Source: Sphingomonadaceae bacterium OTU29LAMAA1
GTDB lineage: Bacteria; Pseudomonadota; Alphaproteobacteria; Sphingomonadales; Sphingomonadaceae
NCBI GenBank assembly: GCA_024072375.1
Contig: CP099617.1
Location: forward strand, 2,274,001 to 2,338,000
Length of the DNA: 64,000 nucleotides
Direction: 5' to 3'
The translations under genes were made by a program, and so were the position numbers. Position 1 is the first letter of the stretch. The number at the start of each line of letters is the position of its first letter. The notes under the pieces were generated by a model. That model was not told the origin of the DNA and made no database searches. It saw nothing but the letters and a program-made list of their open reading frames with translations. Shown here piece by piece: positions 45,141 through 54,616 of the stretch.

Positions 45141-46142
45141 ATGCGTTTCTTCTCCGACAATGCCGCACCGGTGCATCCCAGGGTCATGGCCGCGCTGGCC
45201 GAGGCCAATACGCTCGATACCGCCTATGATGGCGACGCGCGGTCGAAGGCGCTCGATGCGCGCCTGTCCGACCTGTTCGGGACGGATGTTGCCGCCCTGT
45301 GGGTCGCAACTGGAACCGCCGCAAACTGCCTTGCGCTGGCGGCGCTGTGCCCCCCGCACGGCGGCATCGTCTGCCATCGCGACGCCCATATCCAGAACGA
45401 CGAGGGCGGTGCGCCCGAATTCTACACCCATGGCGCCAAGCTGTATCTGGCGGATGGCGAGGGTGCGAAGCTGACGCCCGACACGATCCGTGCGGTGATC
45501 GACGCGATCGCCAACGACGTCCACCGCGTCCAGCCCCACGCCATATCTATCACCAATGCGACCGAATATGGCCGCGTCTACACTCCGGACGAGGTCGCGG
45601 CGATCGGCGACCTGGCGCGCGAACGCGGGCTGGGTCTGCACATGGATGGCGCCCGTTTCGCCAATGCGATGGCGACGCTGGGCTGCGCGCCAGCCGAGGT
45701 GACGTGGCAGGCGGGCGTCGACGCACTCAGCTTCGGCTTCGTCAAGAACGGCGCGATGAGCGCCGAACTGCTGGTGTTCTTCAAGCCCGAACTTGCCGGC
45801 GCGACGCTGTACCGGCGCAAGCGGGCGGGGCTGCTGTTCTCCAAGGGCCGGTATCTCGCGGCGCAGGTGCTGGCGATGCTGGAGGACGACCTGTGGCTCG
45901 CCAATGCCCGCGCCGCCAACGCACGCGCGGCCGAACTGGCGACGGCGGCCGGCCCACGGCTGGTCCATCCGGTCGAGGCGAACGAAGTGTTTCTGCGCGC
46001 CACCCCCGCTGAAGCGGCAACGCTGCGGGCGCAGGGGTTCGACTTCTATGACTGGGCGGCGGGCGAGATCCGGCTGGTGACCGCGTGGGACAGCCCGGCG
46101 GAGCATGTCGCGTTGCTGGCAGCCGCGATCGCGCGATTGTGA
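45141..46142 (+). CDS. Low-specificity L-threonine aldolase family enzyme
   Basis: A 333-residue PLP fold-type I enzyme that cleaves beta-hydroxy amino acids such as L-threonine to glycine and acetaldehyde. Blocks are FFSDNAAPVHPRVMAAL, VATGTAANCLALAAL, HRDAHIQNDEGGAPEFY, LHMDGARFANA and FGFVKNGAMSAE with the PLP-binding Lys. ATG 45141 aligns with family starts; upstream in-frame starts lack support. The stop overlaps the GTG of the downstream EamA transporter (GTGA), suggesting export of an amino acid or product. Confidence 0.9.
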   Translation: MRFFSDNAAPVHPRVMAALAEANTLDTAYDGDARSKALDARLSDLFGTDVAALWVATGTAANCLALAALCPPHGGIVCHRDAHIQNDEGGAPEFYTHGAKLYLADGEGAKLTPDTIRAVIDAIANDVHRVQPHAISITNATEYGRVYTPDEVAAIGDLARERGLGLHMDGARFANAMATLGCAPAEVTWQAGVDALSFGFVKNGAMSAELLVFFKPELAGATLYRRKRAGLLFSKGRYLAAQVLAMLEDDLWLANARAANARAAELATAAGPRLVHPVEANEVFLRATPAEAATLRAQGFDFYDWAAGEIRLVTAWDSPAEHVALLAAAIARL

Positions 46143-47056
46143 CCAACGCTCCGCCGCCACGATCGACGCGCGCGGCGATCCTCGTTCCCTTCGCTCTGGT
46201 CACGCTGATCTGGGGATCGACGTGGCTGGTGATCCGCGATCAGCTGGGCGTCGTGCCGCCCAGCTGGTCGGTCACCTATCGCTTCATCGTCGCGGGCGTC
46301 GCGATGGCGATCGTCGCGACGATGAAGGGCGAACGGTTCACACTGAATGCGCGCGGCTGGGCGTTTGCGGCGGCGATCGGCCTGCTGCAATTCTGCCTGA
46401 ACTTCAACTTCGTCTACCGCGCCGAACATTACATCACGTCCGGGCTCGTTGCAGTGGTGTTCGCGATCCTGCTCGTCCCGAACGCGCTGTTTGCGCGCAT
46501 ATTGCTCGGCCAGCGGATGGGCAGGCAGCTGATCGCCGGATCGGCGGTGGCGATGGCAGGCATTGCCTTGCTGTTCGTGCATGAAGCCCGCACCGGGCCG
46601 GCGGGATCGGCGGCAACGCTGGCGGGGATCGGCTTCACCGGCTGTGCCATTCTCGCCGCCTCGATGGCGAATGTCCTGCAGGCGACGCCGACCGCGAGAC
46701 GCTATCCGATGATGGCGACGCTGGCGGTGGCGATGCTGCTGGGTGCGGCGCTGGACGGCGCGACGGCATGGTGGCTCACCGGCCCGCCGGTGGTCGAGAT
46801 GCGTGCGGCGTATTGGGCCGGCATCCTGTACCTGGGCCTTGCGGGGTCGGCCTTCGCCTTCCCGCTCTATTACAGGGTGCTGCGCGAGATCGGGCCGGCG
46901 AAGGCGGCCTATTCCAGCGTGATCGTGCCGGTAATCGCGATGCTGCTGTCGACGCTGTTCGAGGGCTATCGCTGGTCGCCGCTCGCTGGTGCGGGCGCGG
47001 CGCTGGCCGGTGTCGGACTGGTCATCGCATTGAGGGCGCGCAGGCCCAACCGGTAA
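46139..47056 (+). CDS. DMT/EamA-family transporter
   Basis: A 305-residue inner-membrane protein with ten helices in two EamA repeats (LVPFALVTLIWGSTWLVIRD, YITSGLVAVVFAILLVPNAL, AVMAGIALLFVHEA-like and YLGLAGSAFAFPLYYRVL segments). The GTG start at 46139 overlaps the threonine aldolase stop. The 3' 91 bases overlap the converging epimerase-family gene. The substrate is unknown; coupling to the aldolase suggests an amino acid or a related metabolite. Confidence 0.87.
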   Translation: MTNAPPPRSTRAAILVPFALVTLIWGSTWLVIRDQLGVVPPSWSVTYRFIVAGVAMAIVATMKGERFTLNARGWAFAAAIGLLQFCLNFNFVYRAEHYITSGLVAVVFAILLVPNALFARILLGQRMGRQLIAGSAVAMAGIALLFVHEARTGPAGSAATLAGIGFTGCAILAASMANVLQATPTARRYPMMATLAVAMLLGAALDGATAWWLTGPPVVEMRAAYWAGILYLGLAGSAFAFPLYYRVLREIGPAKAAYSSVIVPVIAMLLSTLFEGYRWSPLAGAGAALAGVGLVIALRARRPNR

Positions 47057-47784
47057 TCGGGATAGGCCGGGCGCCAGCCGAGCACCCGCTTCGCCTTGCC
47101 GTTCGCGACGCGCCTGTTCTCCGCGTAGAAACCGCGTGCCATCGGCGACAGCGTGTCCAGCGTGACCAGCGGCGGTGGCGGCAGGCCGATCAGCCCGGCG
47201 GCGAAGACGACGACATCGTCCTGCGAGCAGGGCCGGTCGTCGGCCAGATTGTACGCGCCTGCCGGCGCGGTCGTCGCAGAGAGTACCCCGGCGACGATGT
47301 CGTCGACATGGACGCGGCTGAACACCTGTTCTAATACGCCGACGCGATGCGCCTTGCCATGCCGCACCCGGTCGATCGGCGAACGGCCGGGCCCATAGAT
47401 TCCGGGCAACCGGAACACGCGCGCGCCACGTTCCAGCCATGCCGCATCCGCCGCCGCACGCGCAGACCGACGTCCGCCACCGGTCGGCGCGCCCTCATCC
47501 ACCCAAGCGCCGCCCGCATCGCCATAGACGCCGGTCGACGACAGATAACCGAGCCACTTGCCACCCAGCGCCTCGCCATAAAGGGCGAGGACCGGGTCGA
47601 TATCGTCCGCCGGCGGAACGGACGACAGGATATGCGTTGCCGCCGCGATCGCCGGCAATACTGACGACGCATCGTCGAAGCGCAGGCTCCCCTCCCGCCC
47701 GTCGCGCGTGGTGCCGACGACGGGCGCGGGCCATGCAGCGGCGACCCGGATGGCCGTGTAGCCGAGCCCGAAGATCAGCAGCAT
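46966..47784 (-). CDS. NAD(P)-dependent epimerase/dehydratase-like SDR protein
   Basis: A 272-residue extended SDR-type protein. The nucleotide loop is MLLIFGLGYTAIRVA (GxGYxA, as in YeeZ-like proteins), with LGYLSSTGVYGDAGG supplying the Ser/Tyr region, and RVFRLPGIYGPGRSPID and HVDDIVAGV conserved. The Tyr-xxx-Lys motif is not standard, so catalysis may be lost or altered, as in YeeZ relatives. Its last 91 bases overlap the converging EamA gene. Confidence 0.83.
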   Translation of the reverse strand: MLLIFGLGYTAIRVAAAWPAPVVGTTRDGREGSLRFDDASSVLPAIAAATHILSSVPPADDIDPVLALYGEALGGKWLGYLSSTGVYGDAGGAWVDEGAPTGGGRRSARAAADAAWLERGARVFRLPGIYGPGRSPIDRVRHGKAHRVGVLEQVFSRVHVDDIVAGVLSATTAPAGAYNLADDRPCSQDDVVVFAAGLIGLPPPPLVTLDTLSPMARGFYAENRRVANGKAKRVLGWRPAYPDYRLGLRALNAMTSPTPASAAPAPASGDQR

Positions 47785-47896
47785 GGCATTGCCTCGCCCG
47801 GGTTCCTGCGCACGCAGGGACACAGGGTCACGGACGCCGCCGCATCGCCATCCTGTGCGTGCATCCTTGCAGACGTGCTGACAGAACCGCGCATTT

Positions 47897-49621
47897 CTAC
47901 TTCGCCATCGCACCCTTGTACGTTGTGCCGAAATAGTCGCCCTTATTCCACAACGGCCGTTCCGCGCCGTCGGCAATGCCGCGCGCAATCGCGTAATTGG
48001 TCGCGACGAAGCGCACGCCCTGATCCCACAGGATCGGCTGGGTCAGATCGTCGCCCGGCCGGTGGTAACGCTTGGCCAGGAACTCCTCGAACGGCGCCCG
48101 GCCCGCACCCTTGATACCGGGCCACAGGAACACCGACGGAATCCCCTTGCGAACGAAGTTGAAGTGGTCGGACCGGACAAAGAAGCCCTGTTCGGGCATC
48201 GGATCGGGCGACAGGCCGACACCCACCCCGTTCACCGCCCTTGCCACGATCGGCCCCAGCGTCGAACGATCCGCGCCGAATGCGATCATGTCTTCGAACG
48301 TGTAGAGCAGCACCGGCATATCGAGGTTGACGTCAGCGACGATCGTCTCGATCGGCACGGTCGGATGATTGACGAAATAGTCGGAGCCGACCAGCCCCTT
48401 CTCCTCCCCGGTCACAGCCAGGAACATCACCGTCCGCTTTGGCGGCTTGCCGCTACCGGTGAAGCGCTTCGCCTCCTCGATCAGGCTGGCGATGCCGATC
48501 GCATTGTCGAGTGCACCATTGTTGATCCGGTCACCCTCGCCCCTCGCATTGACCCCGATGTGATCCAGATGCGCCGACAGGATCACCACTTCCTTGCCGA
48601 CCTTGGGATCGCTGCCCGGAACGATACCGACCACGTTGCTGCTCGCCGCCGGCGTGAAGCCGGTACGGGTCGTCACCGCCAGAGTCCCGGTCAACGGCAT
48701 CGCGGTATACCGCGCGTTGTCGACCTTCGACTGTTCGACGATCGCCGCCCATGGCGTCTTGCTGCCGGCGAACAATTTGGTCGCACCTGCCTGACTCAGC
48801 GTTCCGAGCACCGGGGTCGAAGGTGCCGGGCTGGTACCGACCCCCGCAGGCGTCGCCCATGTCATGCGTGGACTGGCATACCCGGCTGCGAGCGCGGAGA
48901 ACGGCCGCTGGCGTGGCCTCGCGCGTGGCGCGTCGAGCATGACGATACCGACCGCGCCGCGCGCGGCGGCCAGTTGCGCCTTCGTCGCCGCCGATCCGAA
49001 ATAGGAGCGCTCCTCGCCCGCGAAGCTGGTCGGTGATCCTGAGAAGATCGCGACGATCTTGCCTCGTACATCGACACCGGCGTAATCGTCGATGCCATAT
49101 TGCGGCGCGACGACGCCGCGACCGGCAAAGACGACCGGTGCCGCGACGCTGGTTTCCGCCTTGGCCGGGTTCGCGGAGGGAACGAAATCTTCTCCGAACA
49201 CCAGTGCCTGCGCCGCAATCCCCGGCGCGGTCCAGCGCATTTCGCCCTTGTCCGCCGCCTTGTACAGGACGAGCGGCACCTGTTGCAGATAACCGCCCGC
49301 ATCGCCCACCGGTCTCAGACCGGCGGCGTAGAATTGCGCAGCGACATATTGCGCGGCGATATCGAATTCGGGACTGCCGGCCTCACGCCCCTTCATCGCG
49401 TCCGACGCCAGAAACATGACATGTGCCTTCATCGCCGCCTGATCGGCAGGCAGCGCCTTGTTGAGCAGGGCGTTCGCCGCGGCGGGGTCCTGCGGGGTCG
49501 GAGCGGCAGGGACAATCCGGGCTGGAATTGTCCGGGTCGGAGGCGTCCGGGCAGGGGTTGTCTGGGCGGAAATGGACGTGGTGAAAAGCAGCGCGGCGAG
49601 CGCGCCGGTGATGCGGATCAT
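47897..49621 (-). CDS. Secreted M28-family zinc aminopeptidase
   Basis: A 574-residue exported peptidase (MIRITGALAALLFTTSISAQ). A Thr/Pro-rich linker leads to a PA (protease-associated) insert and the M28 core: VILSAHLDHIGVNARGEG, INNGALDNAIGIASLIEEA, VTGEEKGLVGSDYFVNHP and RSDHFNFVRKGIPSVFLW, which carry the expected His, Asp and Glu zinc ligands. AGGAAATTCCCAC precedes ATG 49621. It degrades peptides in the periplasm or outside the cell. Confidence 0.92.
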   Translation of the reverse strand: MIRITGALAALLFTTSISAQTTPARTPPTRTIPARIVPAAPTPQDPAAANALLNKALPADQAAMKAHVMFLASDAMKGREAGSPEFDIAAQYVAAQFYAAGLRPVGDAGGYLQQVPLVLYKAADKGEMRWTAPGIAAQALVFGEDFVPSANPAKAETSVAAPVVFAGRGVVAPQYGIDDYAGVDVRGKIVAIFSGSPTSFAGEERSYFGSAATKAQLAAARGAVGIVMLDAPRARPRQRPFSALAAGYASPRMTWATPAGVGTSPAPSTPVLGTLSQAGATKLFAGSKTPWAAIVEQSKVDNARYTAMPLTGTLAVTTRTGFTPAASSNVVGIVPGSDPKVGKEVVILSAHLDHIGVNARGEGDRINNGALDNAIGIASLIEEAKRFTGSGKPPKRTVMFLAVTGEEKGLVGSDYFVNHPTVPIETIVADVNLDMPVLLYTFEDMIAFGADRSTLGPIVARAVNGVGVGLSPDPMPEQGFFVRSDHFNFVRKGIPSVFLWPGIKGAGRAPFEEFLAKRYHRPGDDLTQPILWDQGVRFVATNYAIARGIADGAERPLWNKGDYFGTTYKGAMAK

Positions 49622-49753
49622 GTGGGAATTTCCTGAACTACGCGATGACGATAGCGTAACAGTGCGACGGCCGCGTGCAAGACACGCCGAAGCCCGAGCG
49701 AACACGGCGGACTAATCGCTGGCAGCGGGCGTATGCGTACCTATAAAGGTACC

Positions 49754-52375
49754 ATGCTCGACGTTTCGCAAGTCATCGCCCAGCCCGCCCACGCCCCTGC
49801 ACCGGGCAGCGACGGATCGATCAGCCGGCACGACTACCGGCCGCCCGCATGGCTGGTGCCGGACACGCGGCTGGTGTTCGACCTTGATCCCGCCGCGACC
49901 CGTATCGTCGCGACGCTGTCGGTCACGCGCAACGGCATGGCGGGCGAGCCGCTGCGGCTGGATGGTGCGGGGCAGGAGCCGGTCGCGGTGCGCGTCGATG
50001 GCGCCGCGGTGAACGACTGGCGGATCGAGGGCGAACAGCTGGTGATCCCGCTTGGCGGCGATGCGCATGTCGTCGAGACCGAGGTCGTCGTCGCACCCGA
50101 ACGGAACACGCAGCTGATGGGACTGTACGCCAGCGGCGGCATCCTCTGCACGCAATGCGAGGCGGAGGGATTCCGCCGCATCACCTATTTTCCCGATCGG
50201 CCCGACGTGCTCAGCCGCTATGCGGTGCGACTGATCGCGGACAAGGCGCGCTATCCGGTGCTGCTGGCGAACGGCGATCCGGTCGATGCGGGCGATCTGG
50301 ACGGCGGACGCCATTGGGCTGAGTGGAACGACCCCTTCCCCAAGCCATCCTACCTGTTCGCGCTGGTCGCCGGCGACCTCGCGGTCAACCGGGGCAGCTT
50401 CACCACGCAATCGGGCCGCACGGTCGATCTCGGCATCTGGGTGCGTAGCGACGACATCGACAAGACGCACCACGCCTTGCATGCGCTCAAGCTGTCGATG
50501 GCGTGGGACGAGCGCGTCTATGGCCGGGAATACGATCTCGACGTATTCAACATCGTCGCCGTGGACGATTTTAACTTCGGCGCGATGGAAAACAAGGGGC
50601 TGAACATCTTCAACAGCCGCTACATCCTCGCCGATCCCGACACTGCAACCGATTACGACTATGACGCGATCGCCGCGGTTGTCGCGCACGAATATTTCCA
50701 CAATTGGTCGGGCAACCGCATCACCTGCCGCGACTGGTTCCAGCTGAGCCTGAAGGAAGGGTTCACCGTTTACCGCGACCAGGGCTTTTCGGCGGATCAG
50801 GGATCGGCCGCGGTAAAGCGGATCGAGGACGTACGCGGCCTGCGCGCAGCACAATTCCCCGAGGATGCGGGCCCGCTGGCGCATCCGGTTCGCCCCGACA
50901 GCTATATCGAGATCAGCAACTTCTACACCGCCACCATCTACAACAAGGGGGCGGAACTGATCCGGATGATGGCGACGATCCTGGGCCCGCAGGCGTTCCG
51001 GGCGGCGACCGATCTGTACTTCACCCGCTTTGATGGTACGGCCGCGACCTGCGAGGACTTCGTCGCCTGCATGGAAGAGGCGAGCGGCCGGAACCTGTCG
51101 CAATTCCGCCTGTGGTACAGCCAGGCGGGTACGCCGCGCGTCGCCGCCAGCCTGAGCCACGAGGCAGGGGACGGCCGCGCGACTTTACGACTGGCGCAGC
51201 ACGTGCCCGGTACGCCCGGCCAGCCCGACAAGCAGCCGATGGTCCTGCCACTCAGGATCAAGCTGTTCGGCGGCGAGACGGGCAAGCCCCTGATCGACGA
51301 GCAACTGGTGCTGCTCGATCAGGCGTCGGGCACGATCGTGTTCGAGGGCGTGACGGAGCGCCCGGTTCTGTCCATCAACCGTGGATTCTCGGCACCGGTG
51401 ATCATCGAAAGCGATCGGAGTGCCGCCGAACTGGGGTTCCTGAGCGCACACGACGACGATCCGTTCGCGCGGTACGAGGCGATGCAGCAGCTGATGCTGG
51501 ACACGCTGGTGGCTGCGACGATCGAAGGAACGCCGAACCATGCCGCGGTCGTCACCGCGGTGCGCAACACGCTTGCGGACAGCACGCTCGATCCGGCGTT
51601 CGTCGCGGAAGCGGTCCTGCTGCCGTCGGAAAGCTTCATCGGCGATCAGCTGGCGCTGGTCGATCCGGAAGCGATCTTTCGCGCACGCGAGGCGCTGCGG
51701 CGCGAATTGGGCGTACGCCTCGCCGACCAGTGGCGCGAGGCGTACGAACAGGCGCCCGCCGGGCCCTATGTCTACAGCCCGGCCGCCAAGGGCCATCGTC
51801 GCCTGCGCAACGTCGCGCTGGGCTATATCTCGGCCAGCGGCGCGAACGATGCCGCGACGATCGCGTTCCGTCAGTTCGAGGCGGCAGACAATATGACCGA
51901 TCGTCAGGGCGCCCTGACGACGCTGGCCAGCAGCCACGCCGACGAGCGCGAGGCGGCACTCGACATCTTCTACAATCGCTATGCCGGCAATGGGCTGGTG
52001 ATCGACAAATGGTTCCAGACGCAGGCACTGTCGTCGCGTGACGATACCGGGCAGCTGGTGGCGGAACTGGCACGGCATCCCGACTTCACTCTCGCCAACC
52101 CCAACCGGGCGCGATCCCTCGTCGGCGCGTTCGGAGCGAACCAGCGGGCGTTCAATGCCGCGGATGGTTCGGGCTACCGGCTTCTGGCCGACCAGCTCAT
52201 CGCGCTCGACAAGCTCAACCCGCAAACGGCGGCGAAGCTGTTGCCGCCACTCGGACGCTGGCGTCGGTTCGACGCCGGACGGTCCGCACTGATGCGGGCG
52301 GAACTGGAGCGGATCGCAGCGACGCCGGGCCTGTCCAGGGATGTCCTGGAGCAGGCGTCGAAGAGCCTCGGGTGA
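49754..52375 (+). CDS. pepN: Aminopeptidase N
   Basis: An 873-residue M1 zinc aminopeptidase of the bacterial PepN type. GAMENKGLNIFNSRYIL (exopeptidase motif, about 276) and VAHEYFHNWSGNRITCRDWFQLSLKEGFTV (about 309-338, HExxH with the distal Glu) are intact; the alpha-helical C-terminal domain is full length. It is cytoplasmic, with no leader. ATG 49754 is preferred over 49733 because AAAGG stands 5 bases before it. It removes N-terminal residues from peptides. Confidence 0.95.
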   Translation: MLDVSQVIAQPAHAPAPGSDGSISRHDYRPPAWLVPDTRLVFDLDPAATRIVATLSVTRNGMAGEPLRLDGAGQEPVAVRVDGAAVNDWRIEGEQLVIPLGGDAHVVETEVVVAPERNTQLMGLYASGGILCTQCEAEGFRRITYFPDRPDVLSRYAVRLIADKARYPVLLANGDPVDAGDLDGGRHWAEWNDPFPKPSYLFALVAGDLAVNRGSFTTQSGRTVDLGIWVRSDDIDKTHHALHALKLSMAWDERVYGREYDLDVFNIVAVDDFNFGAMENKGLNIFNSRYILADPDTATDYDYDAIAAVVAHEYFHNWSGNRITCRDWFQLSLKEGFTVYRDQGFSADQGSAAVKRIEDVRGLRAAQFPEDAGPLAHPVRPDSYIEISNFYTATIYNKGAELIRMMATILGPQAFRAATDLYFTRFDGTAATCEDFVACMEEASGRNLSQFRLWYSQAGTPRVAASLSHEAGDGRATLRLAQHVPGTPGQPDKQPMVLPLRIKLFGGETGKPLIDEQLVLLDQASGTIVFEGVTERPVLSINRGFSAPVIIESDRSAAELGFLSAHDDDPFARYEAMQQLMLDTLVAATIEGTPNHAAVVTAVRNTLADSTLDPAFVAEAVLLPSESFIGDQLALVDPEAIFRAREALRRELGVRLADQWREAYEQAPAGPYVYSPAAKGHRRLRNVALGYISASGANDAATIAFRQFEAADNMTDRQGALTTLASSHADEREAALDIFYNRYAGNGLVIDKWFQTQALSSRDDTGQLVAELARHPDFTLANPNRARSLVGAFGANQRAFNAADGSGYRLLADQLIALDKLNPQTAAKLLPPLGRWRRFDAGRSALMRAELERIAATPGLSRDVLEQASKSLG

Positions 52376-52383
52376 GGCATCAC

Positions 52384-52400
52384 CCCGGCACCATGCCGGG
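52384..52400. terminator. REP-like hairpin between convergent pepN and ferritin-like gene
   Basis: CCCGGC-ACCAT-GCCGGG forms a perfect stem, followed by GATGACG. Palindromes of this CCGGxxxxCCGGGATGAC type are repeated in many sphingomonad genomes. Here it fills the 38-base gap between two converging stops and probably terminates both transcripts. Confidence 0.55.
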
Positions 52401-52413
52401 ATGACGCACCATA

Positions 52414-52929
52414 TTATGCCTGCGCCATTTCGGCCCGGGCATTCAGCTTGCTGGTGGCGAGTTGCGTCAGCTTCTCGTCGGTGGCCTTTTCCTCGTCGAG
52501 CGTCTGCTGGAGGATCTCGGCGCATTCGGTCTTGCCGAGCTGCTTCGCCCAGGTGATCAGCGTGCCGTAGCGACTGATCTCGTAGTGCTCGACCGCCTGC
52601 GCCGCCGCCGTCAGCGCCGCGTCGAGCACGGCTTTGTCGCTCACCTCGCCGGCAACCTCGTTCGCTTCCTTGATGATGCCGTCGATCGCCGGGCAAGTGA
52701 CGCCCTTCGGCTGCATCCCCTCCAGTTCGAAGACGCCGCGCAGGCGCTCGATCTGCCCTTCGGTCTCGCGAAGATGCTGTTCGAAACCCTGCCGCAGCTG
52801 CACGTCTGTCGCCTTGTCGATCATCTTCGGCAGCGCCTTGGTGATCTGCTGCTCGGCATAATAGATGTCTTCGAGCTGGTGGATGTACAGGTCCTGGAAC
52901 GTCGCGATGTCCTTGCTGAACAGCCCCAT
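52414..52929 (-). CDS. YciE-type ferritin-like stress protein (DUF892)
   Basis: A 171-residue four-helix protein of the YciE/YciF family. It starts MGLFSKDIATFQDLYIHQLE and has the family's DIYYAEQQITKALPKM, HLRETEGQIERL and VEHYEISRYGTLITWA blocks with Glu and His at the di-iron positions. AGGAGA precedes ATG 52929. These proteins are induced by osmotic and general stress; the biochemical role is unclear. Confidence 0.92.
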   Translation of the reverse strand: MGLFSKDIATFQDLYIHQLEDIYYAEQQITKALPKMIDKATDVQLRQGFEQHLRETEGQIERLRGVFELEGMQPKGVTCPAIDGIIKEANEVAGEVSDKAVLDAALTAAAQAVEHYEISRYGTLITWAKQLGKTECAEILQQTLDEEKATDEKLTQLATSKLNARAEMAQA

Positions 52930-53103
52930 GGTAAAATCTCCTAATCGGGTGGGTATCGCGCAGCCAACGAGTGGCGCGGGCCCGGGTTGCCGCCAAACAC
53001 CCTGATCCAGATCAGCGCGAACCGGCAGCGGCTCGATCATCGATGCCGATTGCCGCGCACGACGGCGAGGACTAGGCTCGCCGCAATGGGTGGGAGAGTG
53101 GGC

Positions 53104-54594
53104 GTGGCGGTACGGCGTTCGGTGACGGCTCTGGTGATCACCGCCATGTTGGCGGCCTGCGGCAGCGGGAGCGGTGGATCGACGTCGACCGCCTCGGCAG
53201 GTGGCGGCACGGCGACCGCGGGCGGAGGGACACCGACGCCGACCGTCGCCGGCTGTACGCTGCGCGAGCGGCAGGACTGGGTCGCGGCACAGGTACGCGA
53301 ATGGTATCTGTTCCCCGAAACGCTCCCCGCGAGCCTCGACCCCACGCCTTATGCCAGCGTCGACACCTTCCTCGATGCGCTGACCGCGACCGCGCGGGCA
53401 CAACGCAAGGATCGCTACTTCACCTATCTGACGTCGATAAAGGACGAGAACGCCTATTACGCATCGGGATCGAGCGCCGGGTTCGGCTGGCGGCTGGCAC
53501 TGGACAGCGGCGCTCGCCTGTACGTCACCGAATCGTTCGAGGGCGCCCCGGCGCTCGCGGCAGGCGTCGATCGCGGTGCGGAGATACTGGCGATCGGCAC
53601 CTCGGCCAGCGATCTGAAGACCGTCTCCAGCCTCTACAATGCAGGGGGCAGCGTCCTCAGCGACGCTTTGGGTCCGAATACGGCGGGTACGGCGCGCACA
53701 TTCCAGCTGCGCGATGCCGGGGGCACCCGGATCGTCACGGTCACCAAGAGCGATTTCACGCTGACCCCGGTGTCCAGCCGTTATGGCGCGCAGATCATCA
53801 GCGACGCCGGCCAGCGCTATGGCTACGTCAACCTGCGCACCTTCATCGACACTGCGGACCCTGCCCTGCGTGCCGCCTTCGCGCAGTTCAGGGCGGCGGG
53901 CGTCACCAACATCATCGTCGATCTGCGCTACAACGGCGGCGGCCTCGTTCGCGTCGCCGAGCTGATGAGCAACCTGCTCGGCGCCAATCGCGCGACGTCG
54001 GAGGTGATGAGCTACACCACCTTCCGCAGCGAAAAGTCGTCGCAGAACGAAACGACGTTCTTCGCCCCGCAACCGCAATCGGTCGCACCGACGCGGGTGG
54101 CGTTCATCGGCACCGGCAGTACCGCCTCGGCGAGCGAATTCGTCATCAACGCCTTCATTACCTATCTGCGCGCCAACGCCGGGCTGATCGGTACGAATAC
54201 CTACGGCAAGCCGGTCGGGCAGATCGCTCTCGACAGGGCGGCGTGCGACGACCGCCTGCGCGTGATCGCTTTCGCGCTCCAGAATGCGTCGCGGCAGGGC
54301 GCCTATTACGACGGTCTCGCCACCACGGTCGAGGCGACCTGCCGTGCGGCGGACGACCTTGGCTATCCGATGGGCGACCCGCGCGAAGCATCGACGCGGT
54401 CGGCGCTCGATTATCTGCAAGGCAAGAGCTGCACGCGGATCACCGCCTCGGCCGCCGCCACCAGCGACACCGGAGGAAGCGCGATGACGCAGGCCGCGGC
54501 GACCACCGCGTCGATGGCGGTGACGCGTCAGGCGCTGCTGCCGTCCGGCCCTGGCATGACGCCGGCGCAGCGCGAGGTGCCGGGTCTGTTCTGA
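53104..54594 (+). CDS. S41-family peptidase lipoprotein
   Basis: A C-terminal-processing-type serine peptidase of about 496 residues. The GTG start at 53104 is favoured because GGGAGAG precedes it and the lipobox MLAACGSG follows at the right distance; an ATG at 53086 is the alternative. A Gly/Thr-rich linker follows the lipid-modified Cys. A PDZ-like domain (about 110-190) precedes the peptidase core with YVNLRTFIDTADPALRAAF, IIVDLRYNGGGL and the nucleophile region IGTGSTASASEFVINA (about 340). It is probably anchored in a periplasm-facing membrane. Confidence 0.9.
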   Translation: MAVRRSVTALVITAMLAACGSGSGGSTSTASAGGGTATAGGGTPTPTVAGCTLRERQDWVAAQVREWYLFPETLPASLDPTPYASVDTFLDALTATARAQRKDRYFTYLTSIKDENAYYASGSSAGFGWRLALDSGARLYVTESFEGAPALAAGVDRGAEILAIGTSASDLKTVSSLYNAGGSVLSDALGPNTAGTARTFQLRDAGGTRIVTVTKSDFTLTPVSSRYGAQIISDAGQRYGYVNLRTFIDTADPALRAAFAQFRAAGVTNIIVDLRYNGGGLVRVAELMSNLLGANRATSEVMSYTTFRSEKSSQNETTFFAPQPQSVAPTRVAFIGTGSTASASEFVINAFITYLRANAGLIGTNTYGKPVGQIALDRAACDDRLRVIAFALQNASRQGAYYDGLATTVEATCRAADDLGYPMGDPREASTRSALDYLQGKSCTRITASAAATSDTGGSAMTQAAATTASMAVTRQALLPSGPGMTPAQREVPGLF

Positions 54595-54616
54595 ACCGGT
54601 CGGGCCGACCCCCGTC

